Counted from the stretch's first letter, positions 1 through 7,191 are shown. The stretch: DNA of 10,322 nucleotides from Pullilachnospira_A gallistercoris (GCA_018712125.1 DVHM01000078.1:1-10322), one strand, 5' to 3'. The notes: generated from the letters alone by a model not told the origin. Numbers and translations are program-made.

Positions 1-975
1 GTGCAGATTACCGGCGACTACACGGTGGATCAGAGTGATGTGGACGCCATGGTGGACAACCTGATTGCCAGCGCGGCGCCTTGCGTGGAGGATCCCTCCC
101 AGACCGTGGTGGCTGCGGACAGCCTGGTAAATGTGGATTACGTGGGCAAGAAGGACGGGGAGGCTTTCGACGGCGGAAGCGCTTCGGATGTGACCATCGA
201 TGTGGCGACCAACAGCGACGTCTCTTCCGGCTCCGGCTATATCGAGGGATTTTCTGCGGGGCTTGTGGGGGCTCATGTGGGCGACACGGTGGACTGCAAT
301 GTGACGTTCCCGGAAAACTACAGCGCCAAAGATCTGGCGGGACAGCCCGTGGTGTTTACCTTTACTGTCAACTATATCGGAAAGCCGGTTACCAGGGATA
401 CTCTGACGGACGACTATGTGTCTGAGTATTTCCAGACGGACACGGTGGATGAGTTCCTTGACACCGTGGAGGCCTATGTGAATCAGACGGCCCAGTACAG
501 CCGGCAGAATGAGATCAACACGGCGGTTATGGAGGCGGTGGTGGACAATGCCACCGTGGAGGATGTGCCCCAGGAACTTCTGGATCTGCGGGTGCAGGAG
601 TACACGGACCAGTTTGAGGCAGCCTACTGCAGCGACGGGACGAGTCTGGAGGACTATCTCGACACCAATTACGGAATGACGGTGGAGGAATTTACAGAGC
701 AGATTACCGAGACCATGCGGGAAAATCTGATCACGCAGCTGGTCTTTGAGGCTGTCGCCGACAAGGAGGGCATCGAGCTGGATGAGGAAGGATTTGATGA
801 CTACTGCGACAGCATGATGGAGGGCAACGGCTTTAACAGCCGCGAAGACCTCTATGCCGCTTACGGTCCCACCGAGGATGCCGGAAAAAGCTATCTCCAG
901 AAAATTTACGTCTGCAGCAGAGCCTGTGAGTTCTGCGCCGGAAGCGCTGTGGTGACGGAGGCCCCGGCACAGTAG
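1..975 (+). CDS. Trigger-factor-like FKBP-type peptidyl-prolyl isomerase, 5' partial
   Basis: The reading frame is open from base 1 and ends at TAG 973-975, giving 324 visible residues. The first codon (GTG) is probably internal because no ribosome binding site can be seen. Residues about 40-128 form an FKBP domain: the pattern VDYVGKKDGEAFDGG is followed by YIEGFSAGLVG, a GDTVDCNVTFPENY segment and a beta strand ending in VFTFTVNYI. Residues about 130-315 are acidic and helical and resemble the C-terminal chaperone domain of trigger factor (EFLDTVEAYV, VPQELLDLRVQEYTDQF). Only about 40 residues precede the FKBP domain here. Proteins of this type in Clostridia are often secreted lipoproteins with a signal peptide in place of the ribosome-binding domain, but the N-terminus is outside the window, so location is inferred. 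Expected role: proline isomerisation and folding of newly made or exported proteins, which suits the nearby secDF. The C-terminus carries three cysteines in CX3CX2C spacing (C305, C309, C312). It could also be a cytoplasmic trigger factor paralogue. Confidence 0.82.
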   Translation: MQITGDYTVDQSDVDAMVDNLIASAAPCVEDPSQTVVAADSLVNVDYVGKKDGEAFDGGSASDVTIDVATNSDVSSGSGYIEGFSAGLVGAHVGDTVDCNVTFPENYSAKDLAGQPVVFTFTVNYIGKPVTRDTLTDDYVSEYFQTDTVDEFLDTVEAYVNQTAQYSRQNEINTAVMEAVVDNATVEDVPQELLDLRVQEYTDQFEAAYCSDGTSLEDYLDTNYGMTVEEFTEQITETMRENLITQLVFEAVADKEGIELDEEGFDDYCDSMMEGNGFNSREDLYAAYGPTEDAGKSYLQKIYVCSRACEFCAGSAVVTEAPAQ

Positions 976-996
976 AGCCGGTAGGGCCGCGGGAGA

Positions 997-1025
997 CGGG
1001 ACAGCGCCGAGCCGGGTGTCCCGGC
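997..1025 (+). other. Intergenic hairpin without a U-tract
   Basis: A perfect 7-bp inverted repeat, CGGGACA at 997-1003 and TGTCCCG at 1017-1023, encloses a 13-nt loop. An alternative overlapping pairing is GCCGGG at 1011-1016 with CCCGGC at 1020-1025. It lies 22 nt after the foldase stop codon. The bases that follow are GC-rich and lack a T run, so this is not a convincing intrinsic terminator. It may stabilise the 3' end or be a weak or factor-assisted stop. The rest of the 976-1106 gap holds only the ribosome binding site of the next gene; I saw no clear promoter. Confidence 0.4.
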
Positions 1026-1106
1026 CGGATTTGCGGGAAATTTCGCATATTGCGCGGTTCGTTCGCATAAAAATGTACCAGTATCATCAGGATGAGGTAA
1101 CCTTTT

Positions 1107-1487
1107 ATGAGAGAGCGAACAACAAAAACGGCTCCGCCGACGGCCATCTGGATGCTGAAGATTCTGCTGGCCATGTACCTGGTCTCCGGCCTGCTGCTGG
1201 TCATTCTTACCGTGCTTGTCAGCCGGCTGGAACAGGAGGAACTGGTGGCCAATGTGGGCGTGATCGTGGTGTATGTGGTCTCCTGCGCGCTGGGGGGATT
1301 TCTGGCCGGCCGCATGAGAGGCGAGCGGAAATTTCTCTGGGGCATGCTGCTGGGAGCCGTCTATTTTGTGATTCTTCTGGCGGTGTCCCTGGTCATCAGC
1401 GGAGGGGAACTTCCGGACTGGATGCACCTGGTTACCACCATGGCGATCTGCGCGGGCTCTGGCATGGCGGGAGGTATGCTGGGATGA
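1107..1487 (+). CDS. TIGR04086/YrzE-family four-helix membrane protein
   Basis: This 126-residue integral membrane protein begins at ATG 1107, preceded by a GATGAGG ribosome binding site at 1091-1097. Hydrophobic segments lie at about residues 14-38, 48-69, 76-98 and 104-125. The short loops are charged, with RMRGERK between helices 2 and 3, and the last two segments are rich in small residues (GSGMAGGMLG). Length, topology and position between an export-related gene and scfA/secDF match the TIGR04086 family, which includes Bacillus YrzE. No enzymatic motif or known substrate is evident and the family's molecular role is unknown. Its recurrent linkage to yajC/secDF in Firmicutes suggests a membrane or secretion function, which is inference. 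The family call rests on my recognition of sequence and context, not on a search. Confidence 0.8.
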   Translation: MRERTTKTAPPTAIWMLKILLAMYLVSGLLLVILTVLVSRLEQEELVANVGVIVVYVVSCALGGFLAGRMRGERKFLWGMLLGAVYFVILLAVSLVISGGELPDWMHLVTTMAICAGSGMAGGMLG

Positions 1488-1520
1488 GGAATCCGGGCAT
1501 GAGGAATTCTGATTCAGACG

Positions 1521-1549
1521 TTGCGCAATGGGCAGGAGTATGGTATAAT
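1521..1549 (+). promoter_or_regulatory. Sigma-A-type promoter for scfA
   Basis: A perfect -10 box TATAAT (1544-1549) carries the extended TG (TGG at 1541-1543). It is spaced exactly 17 bp from TTGCGC (1521-1526), a -35 box matching the consensus only in its first three bases. Transcription would begin near 1556, about 40 nt before the scfA start codon. The extended -10 makes up for the weak -35. It is the strongest promoter-like sequence seen in the window and suggests that scfA has its own transcription start separate from the upstream membrane protein gene. Confidence 0.7.
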
Positions 1550-1596
1550 TTTTCAGAAATAGCAGATTAAATGAAGGAACGGAAAGGAAGATCGAT

Positions 1597-1740
1597 ATGA
1601 AACACGTAAAGACATTGAATACAAAGAGACTGCAGAACACGGTAAAGAAGGGCGGATGCGGCGAGTGCCAGACTTCCTGCCAGTCCGCGTGCAAGACTTC
1701 CTGCACGGTGGGCAACCAGAGCTGCGAGCACAAGAACTAA
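1597..1740 (+). CDS. scfA: Six-cysteine SCIFF ranthipeptide precursor ScfA
   Basis: This 47-residue peptide begins at ATG 1597 with a strong ribosome binding site, GGAAAGGAAG at 1581-1590, six bases upstream. The N-terminal leader is KHVKTLNTKRLQNTVKKGG. The core has six cysteines at C21, C24, C28, C32, C36 and C43, with Thr/Ser between them. These are the hallmarks of the SCIFF family (six cysteines in forty-five residues), found across Clostridia next to a radical SAM maturase, here scfB at 1882. Known of the family: the maturase links a cysteine sulfur to a non-alpha carbon of a threonine, making a thioether. As I recall, in the Clostridium thermocellum homologue CteA the bond joins Cys32 and Thr37, and both residues exist here at those positions. 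The final product and its function are not established; a signalling role has been proposed. No protease or dedicated exporter gene is seen nearby. Because it is so short, automated annotation can miss it. Confidence 0.96.
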   Translation: MKHVKTLNTKRLQNTVKKGGCGECQTSCQSACKTSCTVGNQSCEHKN

Positions 1741-1787
1741 TTGAAAAGGAACGCCATGGACAGAGATGTTTTTGGTATGAGGCAAAA

Positions 1788-1817
1788 GACCGTACGCTAT
1801 GCGTCCGGTCGTTTGTT
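1788..1817 (+). terminator. Putative attenuator or leaky terminator between scfA and scfB
   Basis: GACCG (1788-1792) pairs with CGGTC (1806-1810), and ACGC (1794-1797) pairs with GCGT (1801-1804). One T/C mismatch interrupts the stem and the loop is TAT. The stem is followed by GTTTGTT (1811-1817), an interrupted T-rich stretch. It sits 47 nt after the scfA stop and 64 nt before the scfB start. The interrupted U-tract and internal mismatch suggest partial termination. That would give more precursor mRNA than maturase mRNA, a common need in RiPP operons. A role in RNA processing is an alternative. Nothing else is seen in 1741-1881 apart from the scfB ribosome binding site. Confidence 0.55.
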
Positions 1818-1881
1818 CGTTATAAAGCATCTTCTGTTTTGGGCGTTATGAGACAGAAATTGTAAAGAGAGGAAGAAAACC

Positions 1882-3243
1882 GTGATTCATCAGTATCAGT
1901 TAAACGGTTACAATATCGTGCTGGATGTGAACAGCGGAGCCATCCATGTGGTGGACGGGCTGACCTACGATATGATCGCAGAGTACAAGGAGAGGGAGAA
2001 GGATGAGCTGATCGCCGATATGGCGGCAAAACATGGGGTGTCGAAGGAGGAGGCCGCGGAGGCCTACGGGGAGATCGGCGAGCTGGAGGCTTCCGGGGAG
2101 CTTTTTTCCGAGGACGACTACGAGCCCTATATCGACAACTTCAAGAGACGGCCCACGGTGGTCAAGGCGCTGTGTCTGCACATCGCCCACGACTGCAACC
2201 TGGCCTGTCGTTACTGCTTTGCCGGGGAGGGGGAATACCACGGCGAGCGGGCGCTGATGAGCTACGAGGTGGGAAAACAGGCGTTGGATTTTCTGGTGGC
2301 CAATTCCGGCAACCGGCGCAATCTGGAGGTGGATTTCTTCGGCGGCGAACCGCTCTTAAACTTCCAGGTGGTAAAGGATCTGGTGGCCTACGGGCGGTCT
2401 CTGGAGAAGGAGCACGACAAGCACTTCCGCTTTACCCTGACCACCAACGGCGTGCTCTTGAATGATGACGTGATGGATTTTGTCAACCGGGAGATGGACA
2501 ATGTGGTGCTCAGCATTGACGGGCGCAAGGAAGTCCACAACCGGATGCGTCCCTTCCGAAACGGCGGCGGAAGCTATGATCTGATTGTGCCGAAATTTCA
2601 GAAGCTGGCGGACAGCCGCGGGCAGGAGCGCTACTATGTCCGTGGAACCTTTACCCGCAACAACCTGGATTTCTCCGAGGATGTGCTGCATCTGGCGGAT
2701 CTGGGATTCAAGCAGATCTCGGTGGAGCCGGTGGTGGCTCAGGAGAGCGACGACTACGCATTGCGGGAGGAGGATCTGCCGAAGCTCTTTGCGGAGTACG
2801 ACAGGCTGGCGGCCGAGATGGTGCGCCGCCACGGAACGGAGAAAGATTTTAATTTCTTCCATTTCATGATTGATCTGGAGGGCGGTCCCTGCGTGGCAAA
2901 GCGCCTTTCCGGATGCGGATCCGGCACCGAGTATCTGGCGGTAACGCCGACGGGAGATCTCTATCCCTGCCATCAGTTTGTGGGAAATCCGGATTTCCTC
3001 ATGGGAAATGTACGGGACGGTGTTGTGCGCACGGATATCCGGGACGAGTTCAAGGAGTGCAATGTGTACGCCAAGCCGAAATGCCGGGAATGCTTTGCGA
3101 GATTCTACTGCAGCGGGGGCTGCGCGGCAAATGCCTACAACTTCCACGGCGACATCCACGAAGCTTACGATGTGGGATGCGCGCTCCAGAAAAAGCGGAT
3201 TGAGTGCGCGATTATGATAAAAGCGGCGACAGCCGGGGAATAG
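1882..3243 (+). CDS. scfB: Radical SAM/SPASM SCIFF peptide maturase ScfB
   Basis: The 453-residue protein starts at GTG 1882, with GAGAGGAAG six bases upstream. The family's usual N-terminus (IHQYQLNGYNIVLDV) follows directly, which supports this start. Residues about 1-95 form a small domain expected to bind the ScfA leader (RRE-like). The radical SAM core starts at C105, C109 and C112 (CNLACRYC), the CX3CX2C ligands for the SAM-cleaving 4Fe-4S cluster, followed by the FFGGEPLLN motif. The C-terminal SPASM region has C345-X12-G-X4-C363, then C393, then C401-X2-C404-X5-C410-X3-C414-X18-C433. Further cysteines are at 337 and 442. Together these are enough to hold two auxiliary 4Fe-4S clusters. 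The enzyme acts in the cytoplasm, cleaving S-adenosylmethionine to a 5'-deoxyadenosyl radical and installing Cys-to-Thr thioether links in ScfA. It lies downstream of scfA and 12 nt ahead of secDF, so it is probably co-transcribed with both. All expected cluster ligands are present, so it should be active. Confidence 0.96.
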   Translation: MIHQYQLNGYNIVLDVNSGAIHVVDGLTYDMIAEYKEREKDELIADMAAKHGVSKEEAAEAYGEIGELEASGELFSEDDYEPYIDNFKRRPTVVKALCLHIAHDCNLACRYCFAGEGEYHGERALMSYEVGKQALDFLVANSGNRRNLEVDFFGGEPLLNFQVVKDLVAYGRSLEKEHDKHFRFTLTTNGVLLNDDVMDFVNREMDNVVLSIDGRKEVHNRMRPFRNGGGSYDLIVPKFQKLADSRGQERYYVRGTFTRNNLDFSEDVLHLADLGFKQISVEPVVAQESDDYALREEDLPKLFAEYDRLAAEMVRRHGTEKDFNFFHFMIDLEGGPCVAKRLSGCGSGTEYLAVTPTGDLYPCHQFVGNPDFLMGNVRDGVVRTDIRDEFKECNVYAKPKCRECFARFYCSGGCAANAYNFHGDIHEAYDVGCALQKKRIECAIMIKAATAGE

Positions 3244-3255
3244 GAGAATGACAAC

Positions 3256-5610
3256 ATGAAGCGTATGAAAAAGGGACAGGGAGTCGCCTGGCTGGCAGTG
3301 CTTCTGATCTGTCTGGTGGGCCTTGGATATTTTGCCTACACCATCATTGTGGGCACAGCCAGAGGAGAGGGAAATCAGATCAAGCTGGGCCTGGATCTGG
3401 ACGGAGGTGTCAGCATTACCTATCAGGTGGTGGGGGATACGCCCACCACGGAGGAATTGAACGATACGGTAACGAAGCTTTCGCAGCGTATCGAGAACGA
3501 TCTGGGGGCGGAGAGCTCCACCACGGAGGCCAGCGTTTATCCGGTGGGAGACGACCGCATCACGGTGGAGATCCCCGGTGTGACGGACGCCAATGAGATC
3601 CTGGAGCAGCTGGGCAAGCCCGGCGCGCTGTATTTCATCCGTCAGACGGACGACGCGGGAAATACCAACTACAGCTACGACGCCACAACGGGACAGTATA
3701 AGCTCAACTATGATCTTCAGACTCTGGAGGAAAACGGTTCCGTGGTGTTGAGCGGATCCGACATCAAGGATGCCAGCGCGGCTTACCAGTCCACCTCCTC
3801 CACCGGGGCACAGCAGCCTGTGGTGGAGCTGCAGCTGAATGATTCCGGCACGGAGGCCTTCGCCGAAGCCACAACGGCTGCGGCAGAGGCGGGACAGACC
3901 ATCGGTATCTACTACGACGGTCAGTTTGTCAGCGTGCCCACCGTCAACGAGGCCATCACGGAAGGACAGTGCGTGATTTCCGGTATGAGTTCCTATGAGG
4001 AGGCGGAGCAGCTGGCTTCCTACATCCGAATCGGCGGACTGGATCTGCAGCTGGAGGAGCTGCAGTCGGAGATCGTGGGAGCCCAGCTGGGACAGGACGC
4101 GCTGGATACCAGTTTCCTGGCGGCGGCTGTGGGGCTGATCGTTGTCATGGTATTCATGATCGCGGTTTATCGGATTCCCGGTGTGGCGGCAGCCCTTGCG
4201 CTGGCCCTTTACACCGAGCTGATGCTGGCAATCTTGAGCCTTTACGATATTACCCTGACGCTGCCCGGTATCGCCGGCATCATCCTCTCCATCGGTATGG
4301 CGGTGGACGCCAACGTCATCATCTTTGCCAGAATCCAGGAGGAGATCGCTGACGGAGGAACTGTGGCTACGGCCATTGACACCGGATTTCACAAGGCTCT
4401 GTCCGCAATTCTGGACGGAAATATTACCACGCTGATCGCAGCGGCAGTCCTGGGAATCTTCGGTTCCGGAACGGTCAAAGGATTTGCCATCACGCTGGCG
4501 CTCGGTGTGATCCTGTCCATGTTTACCGCTTTGGTCATCACGAGGATCTTCATGAATGCTTTCTATGCGGTGGGTATGCGGAAGGAAAAACTTTACGGCA
4601 AGCCCTGGAAGGTTCCTCACTTTGATTTCGTGGGACATCGGAAGATTTTCTTCACGATCTCCGGCGTGGTCATCGTGGCCGGATTTATCGGCATGGCAGT
4701 TTTCGCGGCCAGAGGCGACGGGGAGTTGAATTACAGCCTGGAATTTATGGGAGGCACTTCCACTACGGTAACCTTTGACCGGGATTACACCATCGATGAG
4801 ATTGACGAGCAGATTGTGCCGGTGGTTTCTGAAGTGACCGGGGACAATGACATTCAGACCCAGAAGGTGGACGGAACCAATCAGGTCATCATCAAGACCC
4901 GTTCCCTGGAACTGGAGGAGCGGCAGGAGCTGGAGACCGCTCTGGAGGAACATTTCGGTGTGACCACCCAGGACATTCAGAGCCAGAACATCGGATCGGC
5001 CATCAGCAGCGAGATGCGGACCCAGTCCGTGGTAGCGGTTGTCATAGCGGCCTTTTTCATGCTCCTTTATATCTGGTTCCGCTTCAAGGACATCCGTTTC
5101 GCCGGAAGCGCGATTCTCGCTCTGGTACACGACGTGCTCTGCGTGCTGACATTGTATGTGCTGGCCCGGATTTCCGTGGGAGGCACCTTTATCGCCTGCA
5201 TGCTGACGATCATCGGATATTCCATCAACGATACGATCGTGACCTTTGACCGTATCCGGGAAAATCGAAAAGCATTGGTCAAGGAGACACCGGGAGCCCT
5301 GAAGACTCTGGTAAATGACAGCATTACCCAGACCCTGTCCCGAACCATCAACACGTCCCTGACAACGGTGGTTATGGTTATCTCCCTGCTGATTTTCGGA
5401 GTCTCCACTATTCGAGACTTCGCGCTGCCGCTGATGGCGGGGATTCTCGTGGGAACCTACTCTTCCATCTGCCTGGCTTCCGGCATGTGGTACATGATGC
5501 GCGTGCGCGTGTTGAAAAAGGAGGCGGCTGCAGCTGTCGAGGACAGGGGCACCGGAGAAAAGAGCGCCGGAGGCGACCGGAATAAAAAGAAGGGGAAGAG
5601 GAAAAAATAG
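3256..5610 (+). CDS. secDF: Fused SecD-SecF protein translocase subunit
   Basis: This 784-residue inner-membrane protein combines SecD and SecF, which are separate in many bacteria. ATG 3256 follows AGGAGA (3242-3247), which overlaps the scfB stop codon, so translation is probably coupled. SecD part: one N-terminal helix (about residues 10-34), the D1 motif LGLDLDGG at 44-51, a large extracytoplasmic region up to about 285, then membrane helices including GMAVDANV at 347-354. D351 corresponds to the conserved helix aspartate implicated in proton-driven movement. SecF part from about 450: DFVGHRKIFF, a helix, LEFMGGTS as the SecF version of the first motif, and a second extracytoplasmic domain. 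Further helices carry GYSINDTIVTFDRIRE, with N658, D659 and D665. Twelve membrane spans are expected. The tail ends in a lysine/arginine-rich stretch. SecDF uses the proton motive force to complete translocation through SecYEG and release proteins outside. Its linkage to scfA/scfB is widespread in Clostridia. Confidence 0.97.
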   Translation: MKRMKKGQGVAWLAVLLICLVGLGYFAYTIIVGTARGEGNQIKLGLDLDGGVSITYQVVGDTPTTEELNDTVTKLSQRIENDLGAESSTTEASVYPVGDDRITVEIPGVTDANEILEQLGKPGALYFIRQTDDAGNTNYSYDATTGQYKLNYDLQTLEENGSVVLSGSDIKDASAAYQSTSSTGAQQPVVELQLNDSGTEAFAEATTAAAEAGQTIGIYYDGQFVSVPTVNEAITEGQCVISGMSSYEEAEQLASYIRIGGLDLQLEELQSEIVGAQLGQDALDTSFLAAAVGLIVVMVFMIAVYRIPGVAAALALALYTELMLAILSLYDITLTLPGIAGIILSIGMAVDANVIIFARIQEEIADGGTVATAIDTGFHKALSAILDGNITTLIAAAVLGIFGSGTVKGFAITLALGVILSMFTALVITRIFMNAFYAVGMRKEKLYGKPWKVPHFDFVGHRKIFFTISGVVIVAGFIGMAVFAARGDGELNYSLEFMGGTSTTVTFDRDYTIDEIDEQIVPVVSEVTGDNDIQTQKVDGTNQVIIKTRSLELEERQELETALEEHFGVTTQDIQSQNIGSAISSEMRTQSVVAVVIAAFFMLLYIWFRFKDIRFAGSAILALVHDVLCVLTLYVLARISVGGTFIACMLTIIGYSINDTIVTFDRIRENRKALVKETPGALKTLVNDSITQTLSRTINTSLTTVVMVISLLIFGVSTIRDFALPLMAGILVGTYSSICLASGMWYMMRVRVLKKEAAAAVEDRGTGEKSAGGDRNKKKGKRKK

Positions 5611-5613
5611 AGG

Positions 5614-5874
5614 ATGATTCTGGCGATTTACCTTACGGCGGCCAGTCTTTTCGGACTGGCCCTCATGGGAATCGATAAACACAGAGCGAAGACCCGCCGC
5701 TGGCGCATATCGGAGAAGATGCTGTTTCTCACAGCGGCGCTGGGAGGCAGCCCGGGAGTGTGGGCAGGCATGTATCTGTTCCGCCACAAGACGAGGCATT
5801 TGTCCTTTGTCCTGGGGATTCCTCTGATTCTTATCGTACAGACGGCGCTTGTGATTTTCACGCGCCTGAGATAG
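5614..5874 (+). CDS. DUF1294 small membrane protein
   Basis: This 86-residue protein starts at ATG 5614, three bases after the secDF stop. The likely ribosome binding site, AGGGGAAGAGG (5591-5601), lies inside the end of secDF, which implies translational coupling. Signature DUF1294 features are visible: MGIDKHRAKTRRWRISEK near residues 19-36, then LGGSPGVWAGMYLFRHKTRH near 48-67, then a final hydrophobic helix. Segments at about 1-20, 37-60 and 68-85 are membrane-spanning or membrane-associated. The conserved DK, WRI and FRHKT positions are all intact. The family's function is unknown. Family members occur alone or fused to cold-shock domains, and none is present here. It is probably a passenger of the secDF transcript. 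Confidence 0.9.
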   Translation: MILAIYLTAASLFGLALMGIDKHRAKTRRWRISEKMLFLTAALGGSPGVWAGMYLFRHKTRHLSFVLGIPLILIVQTALVIFTRLR

Positions 5875-5887
5875 ATGTTTATTCACA

Positions 5888-5907
5888 GCGCCGGCCTGTG
5901 CCGGCGC
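5888..5907 (+). promoter_or_regulatory. Perfect GC-rich hairpin in the glyA leader
   Basis: GCGCCGGC (5888-5895) and GCCGGCGC (5900-5907) form a perfect 8-bp stem with a CTGT loop. It starts 13 nt after the DUF1294 stop and ends 25 nt before the glyA ribosome binding site. The bases that follow (CGCACCTCACAAAG) contain no T run, so it is not a standard intrinsic terminator. It could protect the downstream mRNA after processing, act as an attenuator, or bind a regulator. No glycine, THF or SAM riboswitch fits in the 69-nt gap. Confidence 0.5.
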
Positions 5908-5932
5908 CGCACCTCACAAAGAGAAAGGACAA

Positions 5933-5938
5933 AGGAGG
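5933..5938 (+). promoter_or_regulatory. Ribosome binding site fixing the glyA start
   Basis: A perfect AGGAGG stands five bases before ATG 5944. The upstream in-frame ATG at 5875 has no comparable site and precedes a stable hairpin, so the shorter reading is preferred. Confidence 0.88.
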
Positions 5939-5943
5939 AAGTT

Positions 5944-7191
5944 ATGTACACATTGGAGGATATCAGGCAGGCAGATCCGCAGATCGCGGACATCATCTGC
6001 GAGGAGTATGAGCGGCAGTCCAGCCACATCGAACTGATCGCTTCCGAAAACTGGGTAAGTCCGGCGGTTATGTCCGCCATGGGGAGCATTCTGACCAACA
6101 AGTACGCGGAGGGATATCCCGGCAAGCGCTATTACGGCGGATGCGAGTGCGTGGACAAGGCGGAAGATCTGGCCAGAGAGCGGGCCAGGGAACTTTTCGG
6201 ATGCGAGTACGTCAACGTGCAGCCCCATTCCGGCGCTCAGGCCAACATGGCGGTTCAGTTCGCGGTGCTGGAGCCCGGAGACACGGTTATGGGTATGAAC
6301 CTGGATCACGGCGGACATCTGACCCATGGAAGCCCCGTAAACTTTTCCGGAAGATATTTTCACATTGTGCCCTACGGGGTAAACGATGAGGGCTTCATCG
6401 ACTACGACAACGTGATGCAGATCGCCATGGAGTGCAAGCCAAAGATGATCATCGCAGGGGCCAGCGGCTATGCGAGAGCCATCGATTTCAAGAAATTCCG
6501 TGAGATCGCTGACGCCTGCGGGGCAGTGCTGATGGTGGATATGGCTCATATCGCCGGACTGGTGGCAGCCGGACTGCATCAGAGTCCGGTGCCCTACGCG
6601 GACATTGTGACAACTACCACCCACAAGACCCTTCGGGGACCGAGGGGCGGCATGATTATGTCCACTGCTGCGGCAAATGAAAAGTACAACTTCAACAAGG
6701 CGGTGTTCCCGGGGATTCAGGGCGGTCCGCTGATGCATGTGATCGCAGCGAAGGCTGTGTGCTTCGCGGAGGCGTTGAAGCCGGAGTTCAAAGAGTATAT
6801 GCAGCGGGTGGCTGACAATGCCCAGGCGCTGGCAAAGGGACTGATGGACCGTGAGATCAAGATCGTGTCCGGCGGAACGGACAATCATCTGATGCTGGTG
6901 GATCTGACACCCTATGATCTGACCGGAAAGGCAGTGGAGAAGCTTCTGGATGAGGCTCACATCACAGCAAACAAAAACACGATTCCCAACGATCCCAAGA
7001 GCGCTTTCGTGACCAGCGGTATCCGTCTCGGAACACCGGCGGCAACCAGCCGGGGACTGGTTGCGGAGGACTTTGACCAGGTTGCGGAGGCTATTGCTAC
7101 GGTCATCAAGGAAGGCGAGGCCGGCGTTTCCAAGGCAAGAGCCATCGTGGACGCGCTGACGGCAAAATATCCCCTGCCGGGAGCTTTCTGA
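5944..7191 (+). CDS. glyA: Serine hydroxymethyltransferase GlyA
   Basis: A 415-residue, PLP-dependent cytoplasmic enzyme that interconverts serine plus tetrahydrofolate with glycine plus 5,10-methylenetetrahydrofolate, the main source of one-carbon units. I chose ATG 5944 because AGGAGG (5933-5938) stands five bases before it and the N-terminus then matches the family. An in-frame ATG at 5875 would add 23 unrelated residues across the hairpin. Motifs: SENWVS and KRYYGG near the N-terminus; HSGAQAN with H95; HGGHLTHG at 122-129 with cofactor-stacking H125; DMAHIAG with D199 to the PLP nitrogen and H202; TTTTHKTLRGPRGG with the PLP-binding lysine K228; and R361 in SGIRLGTPA for the substrate carboxylate. 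All catalytic residues are present and the length is normal. It is followed by serS after 66 nt, placing two serine-using genes together. Confidence 0.98.
   Translation: MYTLEDIRQADPQIADIICEEYERQSSHIELIASENWVSPAVMSAMGSILTNKYAEGYPGKRYYGGCECVDKAEDLARERARELFGCEYVNVQPHSGAQANMAVQFAVLEPGDTVMGMNLDHGGHLTHGSPVNFSGRYFHIVPYGVNDEGFIDYDNVMQIAMECKPKMIIAGASGYARAIDFKKFREIADACGAVLMVDMAHIAGLVAAGLHQSPVPYADIVTTTTHKTLRGPRGGMIMSTAAANEKYNFNKAVFPGIQGGPLMHVIAAKAVCFAEALKPEFKEYMQRVADNAQALAKGLMDREIKIVSGGTDNHLMLVDLTPYDLTGKAVEKLLDEAHITANKNTIPNDPKSAFVTSGIRLGTPAATSRGLVAEDFDQVAEAIATVIKEGEAGVSKARAIVDALTAKYPLPGAF

Noticed and set aside
1056..1080. Promoter for the TIGR04086 membrane protein gene
   Set aside because: AT-rich bases near CATAAAAATG resemble a -10 region, but no -35 box occurs at suitable spacing.
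2356..5886. A 1176-codon open frame on the minus strand, antisense to scfB and secDF
   Set aside because: Its translation is low-complexity (His/Arg/Gln-rich) with no domain, while the + strand encodes clear scfB and SecDF motifs. High GC at third codon positions suppresses stop codons on the opposite strand.
5875..5943. Upstream in-frame extension of glyA from ATG 5875
   Set aside because: It would cross a stable hairpin and add 23 residues not found in the family, whereas a perfect AGGAGG precedes ATG 5944.
5914..6960. A 348-codon minus-strand frame opposite glyA
   Set aside because: It is a shadow of glyA for the same reason; the catalytic residues of GlyA are all on the + strand.
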